A stretch of 44,080 bases of DNA from Paracamarosporium sp. OC-R06-R3. Lineage: Eukaryota > Ascomycota > Dothideomycetes > Pleosporales > Didymosphaeriaceae. The position numbers and the translations under genes were made by a program. Shown one piece after another: positions 29,501-39,935 of the stretch; within the stretch, counting starts at the first letter, position 1; each line of letters begins with the position of its first letter. Location of the stretch: assembly GCA_019828545.1 (NCBI GenBank), contig JACVRA010000467.1:1-44080 (forward strand). Direction: 5' to 3'. The notes under the pieces were generated by a model. The model was not told the origin of the DNA, ran no database searches, and saw nothing but the letters and a program-made list of their open reading frames with translations.

Positions 29501-30679
29501 TCCGACGAGACAATGATATGGTGTTCGAATTCGTACACCCTAGCGCAGAATTTTACATTCGACAGACTGGATGCGTTGATAACGATACAGAGCGACGATA
29601 TCTAATGTTCCCCTTGCGCTGGCTTGAGTATGCCAATTTATCACCGAATTCCGCCATGTTGGAACATACTTTCACCCAGTATGTCTGTCAGTATTTTCCA
29701 TATTTCATCTCAAATATTGCAAATATGCCCGATTCGAGCCTGTTCCACGAGATAGATTGGGATGGGAGCGTACTCCACTGGTTACAGGCGCGGAAAACCC
29801 AGCACGACACATACATCGACCTACAATCCGACAGCAGTACTAAGCTTGTTCATATTGCTGCAAGTTGTGGTTTAGTTCCCATCATATCGAACCTCAACGA
29901 CCTATCCAAAGGCGCTTCTCGTAATACTAGACATCATTTGGATATAACGTGTCAAGATTCGTTAGGTCGGACACCGCTTGACCTCGCAAAGCAGGTGAAG
30001 GATGATGACATGGTTGATCTAGTGAACGAAGCCATTAAAGAGAAGGTGAAGGTGGAGTCACAGGCTCAAATCCGAGTCGACCAGAATTCACCTCCTATCA
30101 TTCGTGCTTTCACTATAGAGTCGGAACCGAACTCAACGGCTGCGAAACATGAAGCGGCTTCAACGTATTCTGAAACGACGGCTGGCAAGTTGTTCCCAAA
30201 ATCAGGGTTGATTGTAATCATGCCAGGTGAGTTATCTCATCAACAAGCTCAATGCATTCTAACTTGGAAGGAAAGCCTTGGTATCAATATGCTGTCATTG
30301 CTCTACCTGGAATACCATTAACGGTGAGCAAGAAAGCCGTTGCTACACATGCTCTCAACCACATTGCGACTCCTGTAGAATGATGCTTTGGCAGAACTAC
30401 GAGGTAGACTCCTCGTGGACGTGCTGCAAATGTTTGATGGTAAATTCAAGGAAGGACCACCCTAAGATGTGCAGTACCTGTGATCATGAGCGTTGCAAAG
30501 AGACTTGCATATCTCAACCGGGTATTACCATAGACAGCCGGGTGGCATCAACAGGCATCAGCAAACATTACAGATCCGTAGACAACGAAAACAGCAGTAT
30601 CGACCGCGCAATATACCGCATGATGGATATAGGTTTTACGCCTAAGCAGGCTAGACAGGCGTTTAGACGAACAGTGTAA
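26564..30679 (+). CDS. NLR-like protein: AcuF zinc finger, NACHT-like NTPase, ankyrin, zinc ribbons, UBA-like
   Basis: Four exons (26564-27696, 27750-28450, 28502-30226, 30276-30679) with introns of 49-53 nt, three having CTAAC branch points, encode 1320 aa. The pieces look like separate ORFs only when introns are ignored. Order: an N-terminal helical fungal domain (GRFNIWTANIGV, LSMDYRLRDAPDI, about 80-150); a disordered linker; an AcuF-type C2H2 block starting CPYCSLVL (about 359), with HHVLHDLKPYVC, IRHIRTEH and FTVCPLC; an NTPase with Walker A GGMGVGKS (658-665), Walker B-like IQLFIDLND and sensor-like MIASRF; a winged-helix region (YAPAALTVQQFAAIF, FVHPSAEFYI); two weak ankyrin repeats (about 1057-1122, DSLGRTPLDLAKQ); two Cys-rich zinc ribbons (CCHC...CYTC...CDSC; CCKC...CSTC); and a C-terminal UBA-like helix set (MMDIGFTPKQARQAFRR). 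This is an intracellular sensor architecture; the ligand is unknown. Confidence 0.85.
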
Positions 30680-32658
30680 GGGAATGAGCCTCCCTTTTTA
30701 TCAGATTCACGATGCATGTTAATAGTTCACTATAGTTAAGAATACTAGAATATATTAGTTATAGTAGAAGGTATTAGTTGGTACACTTATACGAACAGAA
30801 CTAGGCGACGACCTGAGAGTCGATCGCGCAGTCGAGCTATTGTTTAGAGAGATGTAGCAGTGCCCGCCCACCCGATTCCTTTCGTATCCTACTTCACTGT
30901 ATCGTTAATAGTTTTACCCTTGTTATCTTTAGTCTACGATCTTCTATGATACCCAGAAATCTTTTCTCATGTTTATGTTTATGTTTACGGTATGCTACAT
31001 CAGCGAACATGGATTAGCTGGACATTGTCTTTACTTCGATCTTTCGAGACTGTACTGGAAAGAAAAGCGACGCTGGGGTACACGTCATCTAGCTGGGAAC
31101 CTTGGACGAGGAGTGCAAAAGTTTCGGTATCAATCGAACTATTACATTCGCAGACTGCTATTCCCTGAAATGCAACTATACACAGCATCTGGCCCTCCGG
31201 TGATGTTTGTCGCACAATGTCTCATCTGTTATGAGAGGTAGTATCCTAATTGTGTCGCACCGATCCCACACCCAAAGACACTACATACTGTGACAAACAA
31301 GTCCGCAGATTGTAGTACATGTGGATTTTGTAAAACGTGCAGTTGATCAACGAGAGACTCCTACGGGCTCATAGATCGCTTCTCTTGTTATGTCATAGAA
31401 ATATATCGCGGAGTATTATCCCGCTGGCTACGCGTTCTGATGTCGTAGGACCCTTCCCTTTCCGAACGCTCTCGGCCCCACGCGTTTACATCGCCTTCGT
31501 CGCACATAGTCTATGCCGTGAGACCTAAAGCTCTGGCGCGCGACGCTTACTCCACAGTAACATCACGATCTAATAATTAAGGCCTGCCGCTGCGATGATT
31601 CATCATTCACTCTGTCTCGCTTAGAGCAATATCACCATTCGCCCTTTCTATATGATGCCGCGCGCTCGCATTGTCATCGCATTGCTGAGTACCAGAAAAA
31701 AAACCAGGCTGCGTTACCATGCGCACAAAGGATGTTATCGAACGCGCGTGAGTCTTGGAGTTTCGAAAGCGAACGTAGCCTCAGCCGTGGGCGACGAATC
31801 CACCAGATACGGGTCCAGTCGGCTAACACTCCAAAGCCTAAAATCCGGTCAGATAGTACCCTTCGTGCAGCTTACAGTTCAGGCGGGCAAAGAGGGGCCG
31901 TGACTCACTGTTAAACAACCGTTTCACGCACGGAAGAAAGTGTAGTCACTAAGCTAGAAGCCAAATAGTCAAGGCTTTAGACTGATTTCTTCCTCGGATG
32001 GCATGTCACGCGAGGATTTTAACATATTCTTAGCCTCAGTGCACTCGCACCGCCTCCATACTGTATCCTTGCATATCTGAAGTCAGTGCAATCTGTGAGC
32101 CACCACCCTTGGTCGTCTAGCACTAAGCTCTTCATAATAAAGGCAAACGTAAACAGGCCATGCCTTCCTGCTACATAGTTTGCTAACGGTCTTTCTTTAG
32201 GCAAATGTATGCTGATGTTCTTCACTGCATAAGTTGACACGAGCTCGCGCACCATCAAACATGAATTATATAAACAAGTTCTGCCGTAAACCGTGAGAGC
32301 TCGTCATAAAGCCCACGTGTCGAAAAGACATCGCTTTGATTGGCAGCTGCATGCCACTCGGCGAAGGAAATCGATACTTCTCATCGTAGAAAAGTGCTGT
32401 CATCAGCGCGGCATGTGATCTCAGTCACAAGCGAGGTGAATGCCATGAAAACAAAGGGGATGGCACCGCAAGCTAGATTTTGAAGTGGGGTATCAAAATC
32501 GGGGTGGAAAGGTAGACTTGTTTCAGCAGCGGAGAGGTAGAGAGAACAGTTAAAGGACATTCATACGCGATTGATAAACTAAGTCTATGCAGGCCCGTTG
32601 TAGATTTTTGAGATCCTTTCTGATTCCCTTTCCTCTGTCATAACCATTCAGATCCCTT
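30680..32658. other. 2-kb intergenic region, no gene supported
   Basis: Begins with an AT-rich stretch (about 30715-30790, many TTAGTATAG-like steps) that could be a remnant of a mutated repeat. ORFs at 30969, 31652 and 32019 (-) have no recognisable motif. No terminal repeats, transposase fragments or tRNA were found. Confidence 0.5.
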
Positions 32659-33752
32659 CTACGCAGAAGAGTAATTGCCCTCGACCCATCCTCCGTCGAC
32701 ATACCACGATGCCTTCGTTACGTACTTACTCTCGTCGCCGAGCAAGAACGCGATGGAGGCAGCAATCTCCCATGGCTCGGCAAGCTCGCGCTTGAGGATG
32801 GCAGGGATGTTGTCCTTGGAGAGGTGAAACTGGCCAACCGGGGAGTTGAATGGTTTCTCCATCATCTCAGTGTTAATGCAGCCCCTTTCGTCATGTTAGC
32901 ACTTAATCAGAGGGTAATAAACGCATGGATCACTTACGGGCAGAGAGCATTGACTCGGATTCCCCTTGGTGCCCCCTCAAAGGCAGCAACTTTCGTGAGC
33001 CTGATATACAAAGTCAGTGTGAGTTGGTAAAGGGCCGGTGGGGACCTTGTGGATAGGCTAGTCAAGCGAGAAAAAGCTTCCTTCAATCGACAGACCCATC
33101 GTTTGATACCCAAAGATTGACCTACCCTATCAAAGCGTGCTTCGCAGAGACATAGGCGGCTACACCAGCAGAAGCATAGTTGCTGGTGATGCTACCCACA
33201 TTCACAATTGAGCCGCCATCCTTGATCACTTTCATCTCCTCCTTGACGCAGTTGAAAGTACCCACAACATTTACGTTAATCAGACGAGCAAAGTAGTCTG
33301 CATCTAGGTCGGTGATCGGGAAGATCTCTCGCTGTTCCACGGCTACGGATGTCATCTCATGTCAGCGAACAGGCATTCTCGCATATGCATGCGGCTCGTT
33401 TCAAGGTCTGAAAACGCCGATAGGATCGGATAATATTCATACCAGCAACATTGGCACATCCATCAAGCTTCCCAAACTTTGCGACCGTCTGCTCAATCCA
33501 CGATTTGACGGTCTCTGGCTTGCTGATGTCGACGACGCATGTCCAATACCTCTCTTTAGCTTCAGGAAACTCCTGGTCGATCTCTGAGGCGGCTTTGTCG
33601 AGATTGGCAGCCGTGGTAGCGCACATGGACACTGTAGCGCCCCGAGCAAGAAGGTATTTGCTCAGAGCAAGGCCAGTGCCTCGGCTGGCTCCTGTGACTG
33701 TGATGACCTTGCCTGCAAACGGCTGCGGGTTGACTGCGTAGGGGCTTGCCAT
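32659..33752 (-). CDS. classical short-chain dehydrogenase/reductase
   Basis: NAD(P)(H)-dependent oxidoreductase of the FabG-like classical SDR family; the substrate is unknown. Four exons (33443-33752, 33126-33342, 32938-33000, 32659-32884) give 271 aa, the usual size. The Rossmann cofactor motif is TGASRGTG (residues about 20-27). The structural Asn lies in GCANVAAV (usual ANVAG or NNAG). The catalytic Ser is in VNVGSITS, and YVSAK gives the Tyr-x3-Lys pair. VNALCPGCINTEM follows as in the family, and the C-terminal ASWYVDGGW is typical. The first intron joins G|CC, placing Ala where most homologues have Gly. The third exon is only 63 nt. There is no cluster of biosynthetic genes around it, so a secondary-metabolite role is not indicated. 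Confidence 0.92.
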
Positions 33753-35228
33753 TTTGCTAATCAGATAGGGTGATCTGAACGAAATTCACGATCTATGACG
33801 TGGGGAGAAGGGTTTAATTGGTTGTGAGTGCTCTGTGCAACAACAAGAAAGTAAGAATTGATGAGAAGAGGATGCGGTCCGAACAGTGGGGATTCGAATG
33901 AAATGGCATGGAGACATATCCCCACGCTCGCGATATGCAACCCTGGACAATCCGTCTCGCGAGTCATGCATGGGCTTCTCTTGGTCGTGCTCCTGATCGT
34001 CTCGATACCGCGGCGGCTGAAACATCCAGGATACGCGTACGCTCTACTGACCTTAGTATAGTTCGTCTTGGAAGTCGGGGGTTCTGCCACAGAGCTGATC
34101 CTACAGAGACCCGACTGTCTGGTTGGGGAGGCTACCAGCGCGCGGGACGTTCCGGAACCCTGTTCGCAACGGCTGAAAGTTAACAAGCGAGTCGCCTGAG
34201 GGTGTGGATCTTCACCTAGCACGGCTGATACTCCGAAAAAGCATTGTTTAAAATCGGGGCCGCCTTCCCGTCGCCGCCGTCGCAGCCGAGGCTTCCTTTC
34301 TCTTTGTGTGCGAAGGAACGCAAACTAATTCGACTTCAGCTTAGGGGGAACAGGCGGTTAAAGGCCGGATTGGTCAACAATGTGATTCGCACGAAAATTC
34401 CCCAACTACCCAGGTACATATGCTGCCGGTCTCGCATGTGTGGAGCGTCATCCAAGAGATGTTCCGAGTCCAGCATATGATGCTCGTGGTATCTCCTAGC
34501 TATCGGTAGTTTTCTGGAGCTGTCTGAAAAGCTCTTGTCTATAGTATTGGTGTCTACAGCTACGTTTCGTCGGACTTGACTGATTCATGTTGTGAATATC
34601 TAATGTTACTTTTGAAGTGGAATCCTCATGATCGAACCCCGACCGGATAAGAGTACAGCTATAGGTAGGATAACAGCGAGAAGGGCAAATGCTTTCTCGT
34701 CGTCTATTTACTGATTCGAGCCGTTAAAAAGCAAAGTGGATCCTTGGCCCCTAGGCGGTCGAGAGTGGGGTCTCTGCCAGGTACTGTGTTCTGATTTGCT
34801 GTGACAACTATGGTCATTTGGTTGACACATGCAGGAACAAATCCTTGGTAGTTGTCACGCCGCATTTCGCTCTAGAATTGTCACCGTCCTCGATGATCCT
34901 ATCGGACTGATCCTCTGGTGGACGGCACACCGCTGCTTATGGTGCCGCTTTGACAGCCGTGGGTGCGAGCTCCACGGGCGTAGACGGAACCGTCCGCTCA
35001 GACCGTTGGGAGTTACAAGGCTCCCATCCATAATAGACATATACTCGAAGATCCCTTGCGTGTCTGGCAACAGTGGATCCCACCGCCCCTAATCGCATGA
35101 CATTGGGCTGTGTATATTACTGTCGGTGATGTACCACGCAGGCGGTGCTGGCTCGGGTTTTTTTGCTGCCTCGTTTTGATTTTTGTACTTGACCATTCGT
35201 ACGCAGTTTCCATTGTGTGTGGCTGAAC
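33753..35228. other. 1.5-kb divergent intergenic region
   Basis: Lies between the divergent starts of the dehydrogenase and the rhodopsin-like gene. Several ORFs of 70-150 codons cross it on both strands, overlapping each other and lacking domains, which suggests chance frames. No repeat or RNA gene is recognised. Confidence 0.5.
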
Positions 35229-36742
35229 ATGTTCAACTCCATGGAGACGCCCTCGCGGCCGCTGGTGGCGCGCCAGTTTGCAGACGCAAACACGGGCGTC
35301 ATGTACCTCGCAGACCCTCCGAATGGGACACAGAGATATGTGGGCGATGCGCGTCCAAACCTCCACTCCCAGTTAATCGCAACTGCTGTATCGGTCACTG
35401 TGGTTGCATTTTTTACCGTGGCTCTTCGCATATTCACAAGGATACACGTGACGAAGGCTGGTCTGGCCGTAGATGACTGTGCGCACCTGACATTTCCAAC
35501 CTCCAAAAGAGCGAAGAGCTGACAAGGGCAGATATGGTTCTGATTGCAATGGCTTTCTCAATCGTACGTTTATCCCTCCATTGTCCTAAGATAACTTCTA
35601 ACCTCGATTCAGGTTCTGCTTGGAATGAACTTCAAACGTAAAGTCAGCTCTGTTCTGTCGCAATACTCTTGCTCACTCATCTAGACATGGCCGTAGGCCT
35701 TGGCTACCACTTCTGGGATATCCCTATGACCGACTATATGGTTCCATTCCAGGTTTATACCCTCGCAGGCACGATGGTGTATTCACTCAGCCTCGCCTTC
35801 TCGAAAATCTCGATCCTCTTCTTGTACCTTCGACTATCTACTGTCCGATGGTTCAGAATACTGGTCTGGGTTTTGCTCGGCGTCGTCGTATCATATGCGG
35901 TTATCTACAACTTGATGTCCCTGTTCGGCTGCAAGCCTGTCGCCGCCTCTTGGGATTTGTCGCTCGCAGCAACAGCAAAATGCTTGGATCAATTAACCAA
36001 GTACACTGTACGTATGGAATGGCTAAATGCGAAGAGCTGGCTGACCAGATACAGGCCCTATCTGTTCTCAACATCATTATCGATGTTTTCGAGCTTGTTC
36101 TCCCAATCCCAATTGTTGTTCCCCTCCAGATGTCTCGCCGTCAGAAGATTTCGGTCTGTCTAATGTTCGCGACGGGTATCTTGTACGTCTTTCGGTTGCC
36201 TTGGACGAAGAGCATTCTACTAACAAAGCGCTAGTGTTTGCGCCGTCGCTATCAAGCGAACATTGCTACTTAAACCTCTTATGACGTCTCCGGATTACAC
36301 TTGGGCGGCCGTGGAACAGTTCCAGTGGTGTTTCGTGGAAGTCAATGCTGGTGTCGTATGCGCGTCTGTCCCAGCTCTTAAATCCTTCTTCGCTCGGTAT
36401 CTCCCAGGCTTGATCAACTCCCGGTTGCGAAGCCACGATCGATCCAAGAACACCGAAGGATACAACACGATTGAGAAAGGCAGCACCCAGCGGTCCAAAG
36501 CGAAGAAAGACATCTACGAGATGACGGTCGTAGAAGACGATGTGTCTTCTGAGAAAACGGTCCAGCCCCCGCATTCCAACGACGACGAAGCTAGGCTGTG
36601 GACAGGTGTGCGAACCAAAGCTTCATCGAGTCTTGGGAAGCCTGCCCCGGCGCATGTTCAAAGGCCAACGCTTGGGCGGGATAGCGAAGGGAGAAACATC
36701 TATGTGACGTCGGAGACGACCGTAGAGTATGGAGACCGCTAG
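35229..36742 (+). CDS. fungal rhodopsin-like (PTH11-related) seven-TM protein
   Basis: Integral membrane protein of the fungal rhodopsin domain family, to which many PTH11-like receptors belong; ligand and signalling are unknown. Six exons (35229-35478, 35532-35563, 35613-35637, 35685-36007, 36055-36182, 36235-36742) with introns of 47-53 nt give 421 aa. Exons 2 and 3 are only 32 and 25 nt. The splice choice is fixed by the family signature VDDYMVLIA, which appears only when the acceptor after 35531 is used. Membrane segments: SQLIATAVSVTVVAFFTVAL, MVLIAMAFSIVLLGM, MVYSLSLAFSKISILFLYL, ILVWVLLGVVVSYAVIYNL, VLNIIIDVFELVLPIPIVV, ISVCLMFATGIFVCAV and the FQWCFVEVNAGVVCASVP helix. The cytosolic tail of about 120 residues is polar. 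There is no CFEM domain at the N-terminus, unlike true Pth11. A start at 35241 is possible. Confidence 0.9.
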
Positions 36743-37207
36743 GCGTGCACTGTTGTCCGTTCGAACGAGTCCGCGGCTGCCGCAGTCTGATAGATGTAAC
36801 GATGAGCCTCGAGAAGCCATCAGCAATGTCAAGAATAGCGCAGCTCAGCGTTGTACAATACCACTGTGTCCCCTTTCGTCCCGTCTCGTGAGATTCCCCG
36901 AGTACAACACCGGTCCTTGGTCGCTTCACCTCCCATTCGCGGTGCCTGAGCGAGTTACAGGAGGGGGTGACGCCACCGCGCAGAATAATTTGTGGGGACC
37001 TGGTCACGAGTGGGTCAATCATTGCTCAAAGATGCGGGGAAGCTGGGGATTGAAGCTCTAATCCGTTTCGGGTATAGAATATATTTGGTTGCGTGACCCC
37101 TCCTCTCCCCACCATCTTATGATCTCTCACACGAGCCCGAAACACGTACACCTCTTCAACTTCATCCTTCAGATTCCTTCTTCCATCCATTGAAACACGC
37201 AGACAAA
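36743..37207. promoter_or_regulatory. intergenic region upstream of the DJ-1-like gene
   Basis: Holds the 3' flank of the rhodopsin-like gene and the promoter of the next gene. A TATAGAATATAT stretch near 37073 lies about 130 bp before the ATG, followed by a C/T-rich leader with CACACG and CATCC elements typical of fungal transcription starts. Confidence 0.45.
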
Positions 37208-38238
37208 ATGAGTGCAATTGCTGATAACACTGACGGGCCTATTGAGACGGTTCAGGTGCTCTTTGCCCTGTACCCTGGCTACAACACTCTCGATGTAGCT
37301 GGCCCGCTCGAGATCCTCAGCCGCTCTCTGCACAACCCCAAGGATAAGAGTGAGTACTCGGATCGGCTCAATGAGCACCAATTGGGCGCTTGGCTGCCTT
37401 AGTTACCCCGTTGACGCGTTCCCGCAGCGAGCAAGGCGTTCAAGGTCCAGTTTGCGGGCCCCTCAGCTGCCATGACCTCCGTCCAGGGCCTTACCATCAA
37501 GGCCGACATGGACTACGAGGATGCCAACGATGAGCTCGAGGACTTTGATGTCATCATCGTGCCTGGCGGCGAGGGCGTCTTCGACGTGCTCAAGAACAAG
37601 TCGGAGCCTCTTGGTCTTCTCTCCAAGTACGTCGAGCTCCAGGAGAAGAACCCCGCCAAGGAGCGCACCATCCTCGCCGTCGACATCGGCACGCTCCTCC
37701 TCGCTCAGCAAGGCATGCTCGAGGGCCTCGCTGCCACCACCCACCCCGATTTCTATACCCGTCTTGAGCAGATCTGCCAAGAGGCCTCGAGCCGCGACCT
37801 CTCCATGCGCACCGATGTCATGGAGGAGCGCTACGTCGTCAACAATGCTCGGTTCGACCTGGGCGAGAAGTAAGTATCCCGTTGAGCTACGTGGAGAGTG
37901 CTTCACTGACATTGCTTAGCCCCGACGACAACCCGTACATCATTAAGAGGGCCCGCGGTGGCGAGGGCGAGAATACACAGAATGCTCGGAGGAAGTCAAT
38001 TGCACGCAAGGGCAGCAACGCCTGGAAGGAGTCCCGCCGCCGCGAGTCCATCGCCCGGCGTGCCCACCTGCCGCTCGGTGGCATGCGTATCATCACCACC
38101 GGCGGCGTGACAGCCAGCTTGGATGCTAGCTTGTATTTGGTGGGTTCATTGGTTTCTCACGATTCGGCCCTGGAGGTCGCTCGTGTCATGCAATATTCCT
38201 GGGTCAAGGGCGTTACGGTCGATGCGATTGACGTTTGA
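37208..38238 (+). CDS. DJ-1/PfpI-fold protein lacking the nucleophilic cysteine
   Basis: Member of the DJ-1/PfpI (class I glutamine amidotransferase-like) superfamily, about 300 aa. Three exons: 37208-37349, 37428-37869 and 37920-38238; all borders are GT-AG with matching phases. Features: TVQVLFALYPGYNTLDVAGPLEIL (family Glu at 35), FDVIIVPGGEGVFDVL, then the nucleophile elbow ILAVDIGTLLLAQQGMLEG. There the usual Val-Cys-Thr-Gly is Val-Asp-Ile-Gly, so the catalytic Cys is Asp133; the following ATTHP keeps the His. A basic Arg/Lys/Ser insertion (about residues 205-235, ARRKSIARKGSNAWKESRRR) interrupts the fold before GGMRIITTGGVTASLDASLYLVG. Most likely a catalytically changed or dead paralogue with a binding role (inference). 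Codon use is C-rich at third positions, suggesting good expression. Confidence 0.9.
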
Positions 38239-39935
38239 GCAAGACATGGCGATGGCGTTGGAAGCATTTTGGGAATGTGCCGAACCAAACAAGGTCGGAC
38301 GGTATGAAATGTCGGGTAGATGCGGTCATCTGCTCTGGCTTGATGTAAAGCTAACGAAGAAATTCACGAAATCAATGTAAAAGTATCTGAAAGAACTCCT
38401 CGCCTCAGAGGTCATGACTCTCCGTGATGGTGCCTGGCAGACCGGGTCAGTCGAGATGGATTTGAAGCGACTCTCGGGACGGTATTGTTGCATACCCTGC
38501 ATACACTTCTGATGTCCGGGATCACACGCTTACCTACACAGAACTCACAAAGTACCATCGACTAAGCGCCGAGATGGTCGTGTTTGGTGAGCAAGCGGGT
38601 GGCATGATGCATTGTGCCTGCCACATTGCCAAGGTAGGTGGAGCACTGAGCAAAATACCGGTAGCGCTTCAGCCTGCGTGCGAAGAACCATAAAATTCAA
38701 CTCGACCGCGGCACGCTGCATCAGTCTCCGACGTCCGCCCTGACTACTGCCGGCACTGCAGTCTTTCCTACCTAGCGACTTTTTGGCGTTGCTCTCCGAG
38801 CTCACAGCCACGCGGCGGTTTGCACAAAAGCCGTTGGGTCCCCAAGTCGGCCAGCCGATGAACAAGCGTCTTCATCGGAGTAATGACCGCTGCAAGAGCC
38901 AGACTTGTGGGCTCTGCCGTCACAATAAGCTCGCAAGATCGAGTCCTAAAGCCGCTAAACTGCACTAGCGAGCAGAAATCGTCCATGCACCCACGCTTTC
39001 CATGCGGCCCTCGCCGTCGCACACAGATGATGCAAATACGAACATCAGGGTTCCTTACTCGAATATTGGATATCCTGCAGCTTGGCCCTGTTTCTGCGGC
39101 TCGGGTTGCCCCCTCTGTTGGCACCCGGCGTTGGAGGCGTAGTGACGAGGAGCCCACAGCACAAGGCGAGCACTCTTTGCCCTCGAAACACGACAATCTG
39201 CTGGCTGCGGGGATCCATCCGCAGTGTGAGGTCGAATGGAACGCGCCGTGATTGGCCAGGGGCGTGGGTACACTGCATGTGGCTGTGTACGTGAGCTCGA
39301 AATTCGCGCATATCTAACCACCAACAGCTTAAGCAAAGGGACATCATCAGTACATCGTCTACCGCTTTTGGAGCGGAAATTGCATCTCACATGCTCTGCG
39401 CTTGCTCCTGGAGTCGCAAACAGTGTGACGATGACGATGGGCGTAGTCTGAGGCATTTTTGGTCGAATCGCTTTGTTACCGTGCCCGGCAAACTGCACAG
39501 CCTGGGGTGAAGCCTTTGTTCGCTTCCGTAGTATCTTGTCGAGTTTTCTCGGCGACCTATCGTGTTACCGCTTCCCGCGGTTTTCGTTACGTGCAGGATA
39601 CATTGGCGGTTGATGCAGGCTTTGACAGTGCTGTAACCTGGAAATGCGAATGCGCGGCACGTGGGTGGCAGCATGGTCGGCGCGCAGGGCTGGACAGGGT
39701 CTACCGGGGCGACATCAGAGCCACGAGGAAGCTTGACGGAGTGTAGCATCAATTTCCTTTTCCGTGCGCGACATAAATAACACTGCCTTGAGCTCGACTC
39801 CTCTTCTCTACCTCTTCTACCTTCTCCCCTTTCCCTCTCTTCTCGCTCCCCCTCCTCCTCAACTTTGTCCAGGAGCGAGTCCGCCAGTCAACGAATTCAA
39901 TCTCCTGTCGTTGAAGCTTCTCGCGCACTCCTTCT
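38239..39935. other. 1.7-kb intergenic region upstream of the P-type ATPase
   Basis: No ORF in it shows recognisable features; those between 38545 and 39752 overlap on both strands. It contains the ATPase promoter at its right end, including the pyrimidine tract listed separately. Nothing else is seen. Confidence 0.5.
39798..39860 (+). promoter_or_regulatory. CT-rich tract in the ATPase promoter/5' leader
   Basis: An almost pure pyrimidine stretch of about 60 nt, 75 bp before the ATPase ATG. Such tracts precede transcription starts of strongly expressed genes in filamentous fungi. ATAAATAA about 25 bp upstream may act as a TATA-like element. Confidence 0.5.

Noticed and set aside
28474..30321. 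NACHT-containing ORF as a separate gene
   Set aside because: The upstream stop at 28471-28473 lies inside a 51-nt intron with an ACTAAC branch; splicing joins it in frame to the AcuF zinc-finger exon.
30278..30679. Cys-rich ORF as a separate small gene
   Set aside because: It has no ATG start at its beginning and joins the NLR-like frame through a 49-nt GT-AG intron in the correct phase.
30700..30800. AT-rich stretch as a RIP-mutated transposon
   Set aside because: Only about 80 nt, with no terminal repeats or protein fragments; too short to call.
34622..34660. possible tRNA end (TCGAACCCC)
   Set aside because: No matching T-stem or cloverleaf on either strand.
32659..38238. secondary-metabolite gene cluster (dehydrogenase, 7TM, DJ-1-like)
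   Set aside because: No backbone synthase, P450, transporter or Zn2Cys6 regulator lies among them, and strands and spacing give no sign of co-regulation.
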